A stretch of DNA of 24,587 nt, from NCBI GenBank assembly GCA_034437275.1, contig DAOTUD010000129.1, forward strand, positions 1 through 24,587. Direction: 5' to 3'. The DNA is from TC-15 sp034437275 (GTDB taxonomy: Bacteria > Chloroflexota > Anaerolineae > Aggregatilineales > Aggregatilineaceae). Position numbers and translations under genes: made by a program. The notes below the pieces were generated by a model that saw nothing but the letters and a program-made list of their open reading frames with translations, was not told the DNA's origin and ran no database searches. Of the stretch, positions 14,097 to 21,844 are shown in pieces. Position 1 is the stretch's first letter, and each line of letters begins with the position of its first letter.

Positions 14097-14869
14097 CGTC
14101 GAAGCCCCTGGCGGGCAAGCGCATTGTGATCACCCGCCCGCCCCACAAAGCCGAGTCGTTCGCGGCGCAGTTACGCGAACGGGGCGCAGAGCCGGTGCTG
14201 GTCCCAACCATTGCGATACAGCCGCCGGTCGATCCGGGACCGCTGGACCGGGCGCTATCCAACCTGGCGCGCTACGATTGGGTGATCGTCACCAGCGCCA
14301 ACACGGTGACGCATATCTGGCGGCGCTTCGCGGCATTGGGTATCGACGCGGCGGGGCTTGACTGGCCTGCGGTGGCCGCGATCGGTCCAGCGACTGGCAG
14401 GGCGTTAGCAAAGCAGGGAGTGCAGGCGGCCATCATGCCGGAAAAGCATGTGGCCGAAGCGCTGTTCGCGGTGCTCAACCGGCAGGTGACGCTGGCCGGC
14501 GCTCACATCCTGCTGCCACAGGGCAACCTGGCACGCCCGGTGCTGCGTGACTTGCTGCGTGATGCCGGAGCCAAGGTCGATGCGGTGGTGGCGTATGAGA
14601 ATGTAAAACCGGAAATTGGTTCCGCTGCGCTGGCAGCCCCCGTTGATGCTGTAACCTTCACCAGTTCTTCGACCGTCGAAAATTTTGTAGAGATGGTTAC
14701 CGACCCGCTGTCCGTGATTGGCGGCGCATGGGTGGCCTGCATCGGACCGGTGACGGCAGCCACTGCACGCGCGGTAGGGCTGCCGGTGCATGTAATCGCT
14801 GAGCCGCACACTGTCGCCGGGCTGATCACGGCGCTCAACGCGGCGTTTGAAAGGAATTCTGCCCCATGA
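14093..14869 (+). CDS. hemD: Uroporphyrinogen-III synthase
   Basis: Cyclises hydroxymethylbilane with inversion of ring D to uroporphyrinogen III. This 258-residue HEM4-domain protein belongs to a poorly conserved family, so the call rests on fold-level motifs: KRIVITRPPHKAESFAAQL at the start, RYDWVIVTSANTV (62-74), VAAIGPATGRAL, the ILLPQGNLARPVLRDLL strand-helix in the second lobe, DAVTFTSSSTVENF and VACIGPVTAATARAVGLPV near the end. Its place between hemC and hemB, with ATGA overlaps on both sides (14093-14096 and 14866-14869), makes the assignment secure. No fused methyltransferase domain is present, so the protein is not a bifunctional CobA-HemD. Confidence 0.93.
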   Translation: MTSKPLAGKRIVITRPPHKAESFAAQLRERGAEPVLVPTIAIQPPVDPGPLDRALSNLARYDWVIVTSANTVTHIWRRFAALGIDAAGLDWPAVAAIGPATGRALAKQGVQAAIMPEKHVAEALFAVLNRQVTLAGAHILLPQGNLARPVLRDLLRDAGAKVDAVVAYENVKPEIGSAALAAPVDAVTFTSSSTVENFVEMVTDPLSVIGGAWVACIGPVTAATARAVGLPVHVIAEPHTVAGLITALNAAFERNSAP

Positions 14870-15846
14870 CATTTCCCACCGTACGTTTACGGCGGCTGCG
14901 CACCACGCCGCATCTACGCGCGATGGTCCGCGAGACGACGCGTTCCCCGGCTAATTTCATTTTCCCGCTGTTTGCCGTGCATGGGCGCGATGTGCAGCAG
15001 GAGATCCCTTCGATGCCGGGCGTCTATCACCAGTCGGTCGACCGCCTGGCGCGCGAAATCGAGGAGATCTCGAATTTGAACATCCTGGCGGTGATCCTGT
15101 TTGGCGTGCCGGAACACAAAGACCCGATCGGAGAGGAAAACTTCGCCGACGACGGCATCGTGCAGCAGGCGATCCGCACCATCAAAGACGCCAACCCGGA
15201 GGTGCTGGTCATCACTGATGTGTGCCTGTGCGAATACACCGATCACGGGCACTGCGGGGTGGTGCGGGAGGGCGAAATCCTCAACGACGAAACGCTCGAT
15301 ATCCTGGGCAAAGTCGCGGTGTCGCACGCCAATGCCGGGGCCGATGTGGTCGCGCCCAGCGGCATGATGGACGGCATGGTGCGCGCCATTCGCGGGGCGC
15401 TGGACGGTGCCGCTTACGAGCACGTCAGCATCCTGTCATATGCGGTGAAATATGCCAGCGGCTTTTACGGCCCGTTCCGTGATGCGGCCCTGAGTGCGCC
15501 CGCGTTTGGGGATCGTCGCACGCACCAGATGGACCCCGCCAACGCCCGCGAAGCCCTGCGCGAAGCCCAACTCGATGTGGATGAAGGGGCGGATATGCTG
15601 ATGGTCAAGCCCGCGTTGGCCTACCTGGACGTGATCCGGCGCGTGCGTGACCGCTTCGACCTGCCGGTGGCGGCCTACAACGTCAGCGGCGAATACAGCA
15701 TGATCAAGGCGGCAGCCGCGCGCGGCTGGCTGGACGAGCAGGCCGTCGCGCTGGAAACGCTGACCGCCATTCGCCGCGCCGGGGCGGACCTGATTTTGAC
15801 ATATCATGCCAAAGACGCAGCCCGCTGGCTGCAAGCGATGGAGTGA
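14866..15846 (+). CDS. hemB: Delta-aminolevulinic acid dehydratase (porphobilinogen synthase), zinc type
   Basis: Condenses two 5-aminolevulinate molecules to porphobilinogen. The 326-residue TIM-barrel protein carries the two active-site lysines K195 (SYAVKYASGFYGPFRDA) and K248 (LMVKPALAYLD). The metal-site segment DVCLCEYTDHGHCG holds Cys120, Cys122 and Cys130, which marks a zinc-dependent enzyme rather than the Mg-only DxALDxY form. The C-terminus has YNVSGEYSMIKAAA and the active-site lid. Translation is coupled to hemD by a 4-base overlap. Confidence 0.97.
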   Translation: MTFPTVRLRRLRTTPHLRAMVRETTRSPANFIFPLFAVHGRDVQQEIPSMPGVYHQSVDRLAREIEEISNLNILAVILFGVPEHKDPIGEENFADDGIVQQAIRTIKDANPEVLVITDVCLCEYTDHGHCGVVREGEILNDETLDILGKVAVSHANAGADVVAPSGMMDGMVRAIRGALDGAAYEHVSILSYAVKYASGFYGPFRDAALSAPAFGDRRTHQMDPANAREALREAQLDVDEGADMLMVKPALAYLDVIRRVRDRFDLPVAAYNVSGEYSMIKAAAARGWLDEQAVALETLTAIRRAGADLILTYHAKDAARWLQAME

Positions 15847-15855
15847 GGATATCAC

Positions 15856-16902
15856 ATGACGCATGAGTTTCGTTTTTTGCACGCCTGTCGCCGCGCGCCG
15901 ACCGATGTCACCCCGATCTGGTTGATGCGCCAGGCCGGGCGCTACATGGCTGAGTACCGCGCCATCCGCGCCAAACACAGCATGCTCGACGTGATCCGCA
16001 CGCCGGAACTGGCCTGCGAGATCACGCTCCAGCCGATCAACGCGTTTGAGCTGGATGCAGCGATCATCTTTGCCGATATCCTGCCGATCCTGATCGGGAT
16101 GGGGCTGGGCCTGGACTATGTCAAGGGCAAAGGGCCGGTCATCGGCAACCCGCTTGCCACGCCTGCCGATGTGAACGCGCTGCGAACGCCGCCCACCGAG
16201 GAAAACCTGCCCTACACGCTGGACGCGATCCGGTTGGTCCGGCACGAACTGGACGGTAAGGTGCCGCTGATCGGGTTCTCCGGCGCGCCATTCACCCTGG
16301 CGAGTTACGCGATTGAGGGCGGCGGCTCGAAGAATCACGTCAAGGTGAAGTCGTTCTTGCACGCCGAACCGGAGGCCTGGCACCGCCTGATGGACAAGCT
16401 GAGCACCGTCGTCGGCGATTACCTGGTGGCGCAGGCCGCAGCAGGGGCACAGGCCTTGCAGGTGTTTGATAGCTGGGCGGGCGTGCTCTCTCCGCGCGAT
16501 TATCAGGACAAGGTGCTGCCCTACGCGCAGCGCGTGGTCGAACGGGCACAAAGCACCGGCGTGCCGGTGATCTACTTCGGCACGAACATGAACGGCCTGC
16601 TGCATCTGCTGCCAGAGGTTGGGGCTGATGTGCTCGGCGTGGACTGGCGGATCGAGATCGACGCCGCCTGGGACCAGCTTGGGGCGAACGTCGCGGTGCA
16701 GGGCAATCTGGACCCGGCCTTGCTCTTCGCACCCTGGGAGCAGATTCAGCGCCACGCCGACAACATCTTGCAGCGCACCGCCGGACGTCCCGGTCACGTC
16801 TTCAACCTGGGGCACGGCATTTTGCCCGGAACGCCGGTCGACCATGTGCGGCGGCTGGCCGATTACGTCCATATGCGCAGCACAGCATTGAAGGAAAGTT
16901 AG
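15856..16902 (+). CDS. hemE: Uroporphyrinogen decarboxylase
   Basis: Removes four carboxyl groups from uroporphyrinogen III to give coproporphyrinogen III. It is a cofactor-free, 348-residue (alpha/beta)8 enzyme of normal length. Conserved: PIWLMRQAGRYMAEYR with Arg25 and Arg29, IIFADILPI with the catalytic Asp74, GFSGAPFTLASY and FNLGHGILPGTPVDHV near the C-terminus. A GAGG element about 8 bases before the ATG supports the start. It is followed 3 bases later by hemH and then hemY, the same hemE-hemH-hemY order as in Bacillus. A long minus-strand open frame across this gene is only a codon-usage shadow. Confidence 0.96.
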   Translation: MTHEFRFLHACRRAPTDVTPIWLMRQAGRYMAEYRAIRAKHSMLDVIRTPELACEITLQPINAFELDAAIIFADILPILIGMGLGLDYVKGKGPVIGNPLATPADVNALRTPPTEENLPYTLDAIRLVRHELDGKVPLIGFSGAPFTLASYAIEGGGSKNHVKVKSFLHAEPEAWHRLMDKLSTVVGDYLVAQAAAGAQALQVFDSWAGVLSPRDYQDKVLPYAQRVVERAQSTGVPVIYFGTNMNGLLHLLPEVGADVLGVDWRIEIDAAWDQLGANVAVQGNLDPALLFAPWEQIQRHADNILQRTAGRPGHVFNLGHGILPGTPVDHVRRLADYVHMRSTALKES

Positions 16903-16905
16903 ACC

Positions 16906-17841
16906 ATGACCGAAACCATTGGCGTATTCCTGATGGCCTACGGCGGCCCGGATTCGCTGGAGGATATCCCGGCGTTCCTGCTCGATATTCGCGGCGGGCG
17001 GCCCACGTCTCAGGCGTTGATCGACGAGATCACTGAGAACTACCGCAGGATCGGCGGCAAATCGCCGCTGCTGGAACGTACACAGCAGCAGGCTGCACTC
17101 CTCGAAGACAAACTGAACACAGATGCGCCGCCTGGTGTGCGCTACAAGACGTACATCGGGATGCGCCACTGGACGCCCTGGATCAAGGACACCGCCGATC
17201 AGATGATCGCGGATGGCATCCGGCACGCAGTGGCGCTGGCGCTGGCCCCGCACTATTCCAGCATGAGCGTTGCCAAATATTTCGCCAAACTGGACGCCGC
17301 GCTGACGGAACACGATGCACCGTTTAGCTACAACGCGATCACCAGTTACCACGACCACCCGCTGTACATCGAAGCGCTGGCGCGGGGTGTCCGGCAGTCA
17401 TTGGCCGCGCTGCCAGCCGACACGCTGGTGATCTTCAGCGCGCACAGTTTGCCGGTGCGCATCATTAAGCAGGGCGATCCGTATGACGCACAGTTGAAGG
17501 AAACCGCGCGCCTTGTGGCGGAACAGGCCGGCCTGCCGGACGACCGCTGGGCGTTCTCGTACCAGAGCGCCGGGCGCAGCCCCGAACCCTGGCTCGGCCC
17601 GCAGCTCGACGAATACGTCGTCGCGTTGGCGGCGCAAGGGCATACCCATTTGCTGTCGTGTGTGGTGGGCTTTGTGTGTGACCATGTGGAAGTGCTGTTC
17701 GATATTGATATTCAGGCGAAGCAGGCCGCCGAAGCTGCCGGAGCGCAGTTGGCGCGCGTACCTTCGCTAAATGACGACCCGCTGTTTATTGCGGCGCTGG
17801 CCGATCTTGTCCGCCAGCACGAAAGGATGGAACAAGAATGA
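16906..17841 (+). CDS. hemH: Ferrochelatase, probably coproporphyrin type (CpfC)
   Basis: Inserts Fe2+ into a porphyrin. The 311-residue protein has the catalytic His180 in FSAHSLPVRI and Glu262 in GFVCDHVEVLFDIDIQAK. Several features match the Bacillus/actinobacterial coproporphyrin ferrochelatases better than protoporphyrin ones: LMAYGGPDSLEDIPAFLLDI with a Tyr at position 12, RGGRP and YRRIGGKSPL without the longer inserts, and DHVEVLFD instead of DHIETL. No C-terminal membrane helix or Fe-S cysteine set is visible. It lies between hemE and hemY and overlaps hemY by 4 bases. Ferrochelatase function is secure; the coproporphyrin preference is inferred from motifs and gene order. Confidence 0.93.
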   Translation: MTETIGVFLMAYGGPDSLEDIPAFLLDIRGGRPTSQALIDEITENYRRIGGKSPLLERTQQQAALLEDKLNTDAPPGVRYKTYIGMRHWTPWIKDTADQMIADGIRHAVALALAPHYSSMSVAKYFAKLDAALTEHDAPFSYNAITSYHDHPLYIEALARGVRQSLAALPADTLVIFSAHSLPVRIIKQGDPYDAQLKETARLVAEQAGLPDDRWAFSYQSAGRSPEPWLGPQLDEYVVALAAQGHTHLLSCVVGFVCDHVEVLFDIDIQAKQAAEAAGAQLARVPSLNDDPLFIAALADLVRQHERMEQE

Positions 17842-19274
17842 CCCATAAGATCGTGGTAGTAGGCGGCGGCGTCGCCGGACTGGCAACTGCTTATCATGCC
17901 CAGAAGTTCGCCCGCGAGGCCGGAGAAGACGTAGACATCACGCTGGTGGAGCGCGATCAGGTGTTGGGCGGCAAAATTGCCACCGATACGCCCGACGGAT
18001 TCGTGATCGAAGGTGGTCCGGACTCATTCATCACGCAGAAGCCCTGGGCACTGGAACTATGCCGCGAGCTGGGGTTAGAGGACCGGCTGATGGGCACCAA
18101 CGATGCACGGCGCGCTGTGTACATTCTGCGCGACAGCGAGCTGCGCAAGATGCCGGACGGGATGCTGCTGATCGTGCCGACAAAGTTCATGCCGTTCGTC
18201 ACCTCCAACTTGATTTCCTGGCCGGGCAAAATTCGGATGGGCCTGGACCTGTTCATCCCGCCACGCAAAGATGACACCGACGAGAGCCTGGCCGACTTCA
18301 TCCGGCGGCGGTTGGGCCAGGAAGCGCTCGACGTGTTGGCCGAGCCAATGATGGCGGGGATTCACGTCTCGGATGCAGAAACGCTCAGCCTGAAGGCGAC
18401 CTTCCCGCGCTTTATGACCATCGAGCAAAAATACGGCAGCCTGACACGCGGCATGATCGCCGCGCGTCGGGCGCGTGCTGCTGCCGGAAATGGTGAAGCG
18501 CAGAACGGCTCCGGCAAAGCCAAGACCGTGTTCATGACGCTCAAAAACGGCTTGCAGGAATTGGTAACGGCGCTCCAGGACGCCATCCAGGGCGAGATCA
18601 TCACCGGCTGCGGTGTCGACGATCTACAGGCGCGGGATAATGGCTACGCGCTGACGCTGGACAACGGGCGGCAACTGCACGCCGATGCAGTGGTGTTGGC
18701 GACGCCCGCGTTTGTGAGCGCGGATTTGCTGCGCGCGCAGCACCCCGAACTCGGCGACAGGCTGGACGCGATCCGCTATGTCTCGACGGCGACGGTGTCA
18801 CTGGGGTATGACGCTGCGGAGTTTGAGCACCCGTTGAACGGTTTTGGATTCGTCATTCCGCGCAAAGAGCCGACGCGATTGCTGGCCTGTACATGGACCA
18901 GCACCAAGTTCACGCACCGCGCCGGACCGGGGACGGTGCTGCTGCGTGCGTTCGTCGGTGGGCCGCGCCGCGAGGAATTCGTCGGCCTGGACGATGACGC
19001 GCTGGTGTCGCTGGTCCGCGAAGAGCTGCGCGACATTTTGGGCGTCACGGCGGAGCCGGTCATTGCGCGCGCCTATCGCTGGCAGCGCGGCAATCCACAG
19101 TATGATGTTGGGCACCTGGAGCGTGTGGATCAGATCGAAGCGCTGTGCCCTTCGGGTGTGTTCTTGACCGGCAGCGCCTACCGGGGCGTTGGCATTCCAG
19201 ACTGTGTCAAGCAGGGGAAGGCGGCGGCACAACAGGCCCTCGACTATATTCGGCAACCGATGCCCGTAAGTTAA
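17838..19274 (+). CDS. hemY: Coproporphyrinogen/protoporphyrinogen oxidase, FAD- and O2-dependent (HemY/CgoX)
   Basis: A flavoprotein oxidising a porphyrinogen to the porphyrin with O2. In its 478 residues it has the dinucleotide-binding VVGGGVAGLATAYHA at the N-terminus, LVERDQVLGGKIAT and GFVIEGGPDSFITQK. Then come PTKFMPFV, the ATFPRFMTIEQKYGSLTRGM helix, KTVFMTLKNGLQELV and a C-terminal FAD motif (LTGSAYRGVGIPDCVKQGK). The MPxGxxxxxPTKxxPF and TFPxFxxxEQKxxSL patterns are those of Bacillus HemY, now known as a coproporphyrinogen III oxidase (CgoX). A short low-complexity stretch (ARAAAGNGEAQNGSGKAK, about 214-231) is specific to this copy. Requirement for O2 means the host can live aerobically or microaerobically. 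Confidence 0.92.
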   Translation: MTHKIVVVGGGVAGLATAYHAQKFAREAGEDVDITLVERDQVLGGKIATDTPDGFVIEGGPDSFITQKPWALELCRELGLEDRLMGTNDARRAVYILRDSELRKMPDGMLLIVPTKFMPFVTSNLISWPGKIRMGLDLFIPPRKDDTDESLADFIRRRLGQEALDVLAEPMMAGIHVSDAETLSLKATFPRFMTIEQKYGSLTRGMIAARRARAAAGNGEAQNGSGKAKTVFMTLKNGLQELVTALQDAIQGEIITGCGVDDLQARDNGYALTLDNGRQLHADAVVLATPAFVSADLLRAQHPELGDRLDAIRYVSTATVSLGYDAAEFEHPLNGFGFVIPRKEPTRLLACTWTSTKFTHRAGPGTVLLRAFVGGPRREEFVGLDDDALVSLVREELRDILGVTAEPVIARAYRWQRGNPQYDVGHLERVDQIEALCPSGVFLTGSAYRGVGIPDCVKQGKAAAQQALDYIRQPMPVS

Positions 19275-19289
19275 AGGTGATGTGAGACG

Positions 19290-20573
19290 ATGAAAACCGA
19301 ACGATCCTCGAAGCTTTTCAGCAAGGCCGTACAATCCATGCCCGGGGGGGTTAGCTCACCCGTGCGCGCGTTTCGCGGCGTGGGCGGCGATCCCTTGTTC
19401 ATCGCACGCGGCGAAGGGCCATATCTCTACGATGTGGACGACAACCGCTACGTGGATTATGTGATGAGTTGGGGGCCGCTGCTTCTGGGTCATGCACCTC
19501 CGGTGGTTGTGGATGCCATCCAGCAACAGGCCGCACACGGCACCAGCTACGGCGCGCCTACCGAACTGGAAATTCAACTGGCGGAACTGGTGATTGACCT
19601 GATGCCCTCGGTCGAAATGGTGCGTTTTGTCAACTCCGGCACCGAGGCGACCATGTCCGCGCTGCGGCTGGCGAGAGCCTACACACAGCGTAACAAAATC
19701 GTCAAGTTCGAAGGCTGCTATCACGGCCATGCCGATATGCTGCTGGTGCAGGCTGGTTCGGGAGTAGCGACGTTGGGCTTGCCGGACAGCCCCGGTGTGC
19801 CGCCGGGGGCCACCCAAGACACCCTGACCGCGCCCTATAACGATCTCGACGCGGTGCGGGCTTTGTTCGAGCAGTTCCCGGACGAGATCGCGGCGGTGAT
19901 CGTCGAGCCGGTGGCGGGCAATATGGGCGTAGTGCCGCCGGTGGCGGGCTTTCTGCAAGGGCTGCGCGATCTGACCGCGCAGTACGGCGCAGTATTGATT
20001 TTCGACGAGGTGATGACCGGCTTCCGCGTCGCGTTAGGCGGCGCACAGGAAAAATACGGCGTTATGCCGGATCTGACGGCGTTTGGCAAAGTGATCGGCG
20101 GCGGGCTGCCCGTTGGCGCATATGGCGGGCGCAAAGCGATCATGGAGCACGTCGCGCCAGCCGGCATGATGTACCAGGCCGGTACGCTTTCCGGCAATCC
20201 GCTGGCGATGGCCGCCGGACTCGCCACGCTGCGCACCATTACCGAACCCGGCGTCTTTGACCAAATTGTTGGTGTGGCTACCGCAGTGTGCGAGGCAATC
20301 GACCAGCAGGCCGCGGCGGCGGGCGTACCGGTACACACGACACAGGCGGGCACCATGTTTGCCCTGTATTTCAACGACCAGCCCGTGACAGATTATGCCA
20401 GCGTCAAGCAGAGCGACAGCGAACGCTACGCGCGCTTTTTCCATGCCATGCTGGAGCAGGGTGTGTACTTCGCGCCATCAGCGTTTGAGGCGGCTTTTGC
20501 CGCGCTGCCGCATGATGGGCCCGCGGTGGAGCACACGGTGGCCGCCATCGAGACTGTGATGCCGCGCGTGTGA
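19290..20573 (+). CDS. hemL: Glutamate-1-semialdehyde 2,1-aminomutase
   Basis: PLP enzyme converting glutamate 1-semialdehyde, made by HemA, into 5-aminolevulinate. At 427 residues it has standard length. Conserved: the N-terminal SMPGGVSSPVRAF, FVNSGTEATMSALRLARA (113-130), EGCYHGHADM (141-150), VEPVAGNMGVVPP (205-217), IFDEVMTGFRVA (237-248) and the PLP lysine K267 in TAFGKVIGGGLPVGAYGG. AAAGGTGA in the 15-base gap after hemY supplies the ribosome site. It closes the operon and, with hemA, completes the C5 route to 5-aminolevulinate. Confidence 0.97.
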   Translation: MKTERSSKLFSKAVQSMPGGVSSPVRAFRGVGGDPLFIARGEGPYLYDVDDNRYVDYVMSWGPLLLGHAPPVVVDAIQQQAAHGTSYGAPTELEIQLAELVIDLMPSVEMVRFVNSGTEATMSALRLARAYTQRNKIVKFEGCYHGHADMLLVQAGSGVATLGLPDSPGVPPGATQDTLTAPYNDLDAVRALFEQFPDEIAAVIVEPVAGNMGVVPPVAGFLQGLRDLTAQYGAVLIFDEVMTGFRVALGGAQEKYGVMPDLTAFGKVIGGGLPVGAYGGRKAIMEHVAPAGMMYQAGTLSGNPLAMAAGLATLRTITEPGVFDQIVGVATAVCEAIDQQAAAAGVPVHTTQAGTMFALYFNDQPVTDYASVKQSDSERYARFFHAMLEQGVYFAPSAFEAAFAALPHDGPAVEHTVAAIETVMPRV

Positions 20574-20623
20574 AGGCTGCCAAAGCCAGGAGCACAGCCG
20601 GCCCGGTGAACAAGCCTACTCCC

Positions 20624-20663
20624 CCAAAAACAAGGCAGCCAGATCTCTGCCGGCCTGGCTGCC
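20624..20663 (-). terminator. Intrinsic terminator of the minus-strand ABC transporter operon
   Basis: GGCAGCCAG (20634-20642) and CTGGCTGCC (20655-20663) form a perfect 9-bp stem. Read on the minus strand, the stem is followed by TTGTTTTTG, a fair U-tract, so it ends transcription from the sugar permease operon. On the plus strand no T-run follows, but the hairpin could still impede read-through from hemL. Confidence 0.65.
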
Positions 20664-20699
20664 CTCAACTCCACCACATCCAGCACTCGATAAGCTGTC

Positions 20700-21839
20700 T
20701 TATCCCTTAACTCCGCTGCTGCTGACGCTCTGAACAAACCATTTCTGGAAGATCAGGAACGTGATCAGTATCGGTACCGTCACCAGCGAGGCATACGACA
20801 TGATCGCGCCAATCGGTGGCTCAGTTTCGGAGATGTACAGCGTGTTGAACTTGTCCATGCCGACCATTAACGGCTGGTATTTGTCGCCGATGGTGACCAG
20901 CAGCGGCCACAGGTAAAAGGACCAGAACTGCAAGAATTTGAGGATCGCCAACGTCGCGAACACTGGCCGCGACAGCGGGACGATCACCTGCCAGAAGATG
21001 CGGAACGGCCCTGCGCCATCGACATAGGCGGCTTCGTCGAAATCCCTGGGGATGCCAATGAAGAACTGGTAGAACAGGAAGATCGAAAACGGCTCCGCGA
21101 TGAAGGGGATGATCTGGACGTGGTAGGAATTGAACCAGCCTCCGGTATCGCCGAGTTGGTTGATCATGAAGTACACCAGCACCTCGAACGGCAGCGTGAT
21201 GATCAGCACGAAGGGTAGGCGGATCGCCCATTGTAACGGTTTGGGCCACTCTAAAAATGTGGGGCTTTGCCGGCTGATCATGTCTGAGACGCCCCATATG
21301 ATGCCCCAGACCAACACGGTAAGCAGCACCGTGATACCCAACACGAGCATATTCAGAAACTGGGTCATTCCATTAGAAACCTGCATCAGCAGGGGGATGG
21401 CAATCGCTTCCAGCGGAATGATGATCAGCGAGACGATGATCCCCAGGACCACCTTACGCCCCGGCCAGCGCAGCCGCGCCAGCACGAAGGCTGCCATGCT
21501 GTTCACGAACAGCCCGGTGAGGACGATGGTCAGGGTCAGGAAGATCGAGTTGAACGCGTACTGCTCGAACGGGGCCTGTTCGAAGACCAGCTCATAGTTG
21601 CGCAGCGTGATCGTCTCCGGGTTGGGCACGAAGGCCCAGATCGTCTTGAGTTCCACGAAGATGCGCCGGGCCGGTTTGAGCGAGGCCACGACCATAAACA
21701 CGATGGGAAACAAGAAGAAGATCGCCAACAGCGTCATCAAGAAGTAGGTGATGCCCAGCTTGAGGATGCGCCGCAGCAAGGCGATGGCTTCCAGGTGTTT
21801 GGCTTCCGTCAATTGTTGTTCGGTAAGTGTTGTCGCCAT
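20700..21839 (-). CDS. Carbohydrate ABC transporter permease (MalG-like) with extra membrane insert
   Basis: Inner-membrane subunit of a CUT1-type sugar importer. The first TM is about 31-52 (TYFLMTLLAIFFLFPIVFMV), followed by a periplasmic segment with LRNYELVF. The EAA loop contacting the ATPase is at about 269-290 (EAAYVDGAGPFRIFWQVIVP). The C-terminus KWFVQSVSSSGVKG is typical of MalG-like proteins. The chain is 379 residues, about 100 more than usual, because residues about 155-228 contain an insert with two further hydrophobic segments (163-184 and 205-226). I choose the ATG at 21839, 5 bases after the upstream permease stop; an ATG at 21854 would overlap that gene. No ATPase gene is in the window, so a shared MsmK-like ATPase elsewhere is likely. 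The transported sugar is unknown. Confidence 0.85.
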   Translation of the reverse strand: MATTLTEQQLTEAKHLEAIALLRRILKLGITYFLMTLLAIFFLFPIVFMVVASLKPARRIFVELKTIWAFVPNPETITLRNYELVFEQAPFEQYAFNSIFLTLTIVLTGLFVNSMAAFVLARLRWPGRKVVLGIIVSLIIIPLEAIAIPLLMQVSNGMTQFLNMLVLGITVLLTVLVWGIIWGVSDMISRQSPTFLEWPKPLQWAIRLPFVLIITLPFEVLVYFMINQLGDTGGWFNSYHVQIIPFIAEPFSIFLFYQFFIGIPRDFDEAAYVDGAGPFRIFWQVIVPLSRPVFATLAILKFLQFWSFYLWPLLVTIGDKYQPLMVGMDKFNTLYISETEPPIGAIMSYASLVTVPILITFLIFQKWFVQSVSSSGVKG

Positions 21840-21844
21840 GATAT

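Noticed and set aside
15436..17358. A 640-codon open frame on the minus strand across hemB-hemE-hemH
   Set aside because: It lies antisense to three unmistakable genes, has low-complexity Arg/His/Gln-rich composition and no recognisable domain; it is a by-product of GC-rich codon usage.
20574..20633. Terminator on the plus strand directly after hemL
   Set aside because: Only weak pairing (GGCTG with CAGCC) and no T-run; the clear hairpin at 20634-20663 has its U-tract on the minus-strand side.
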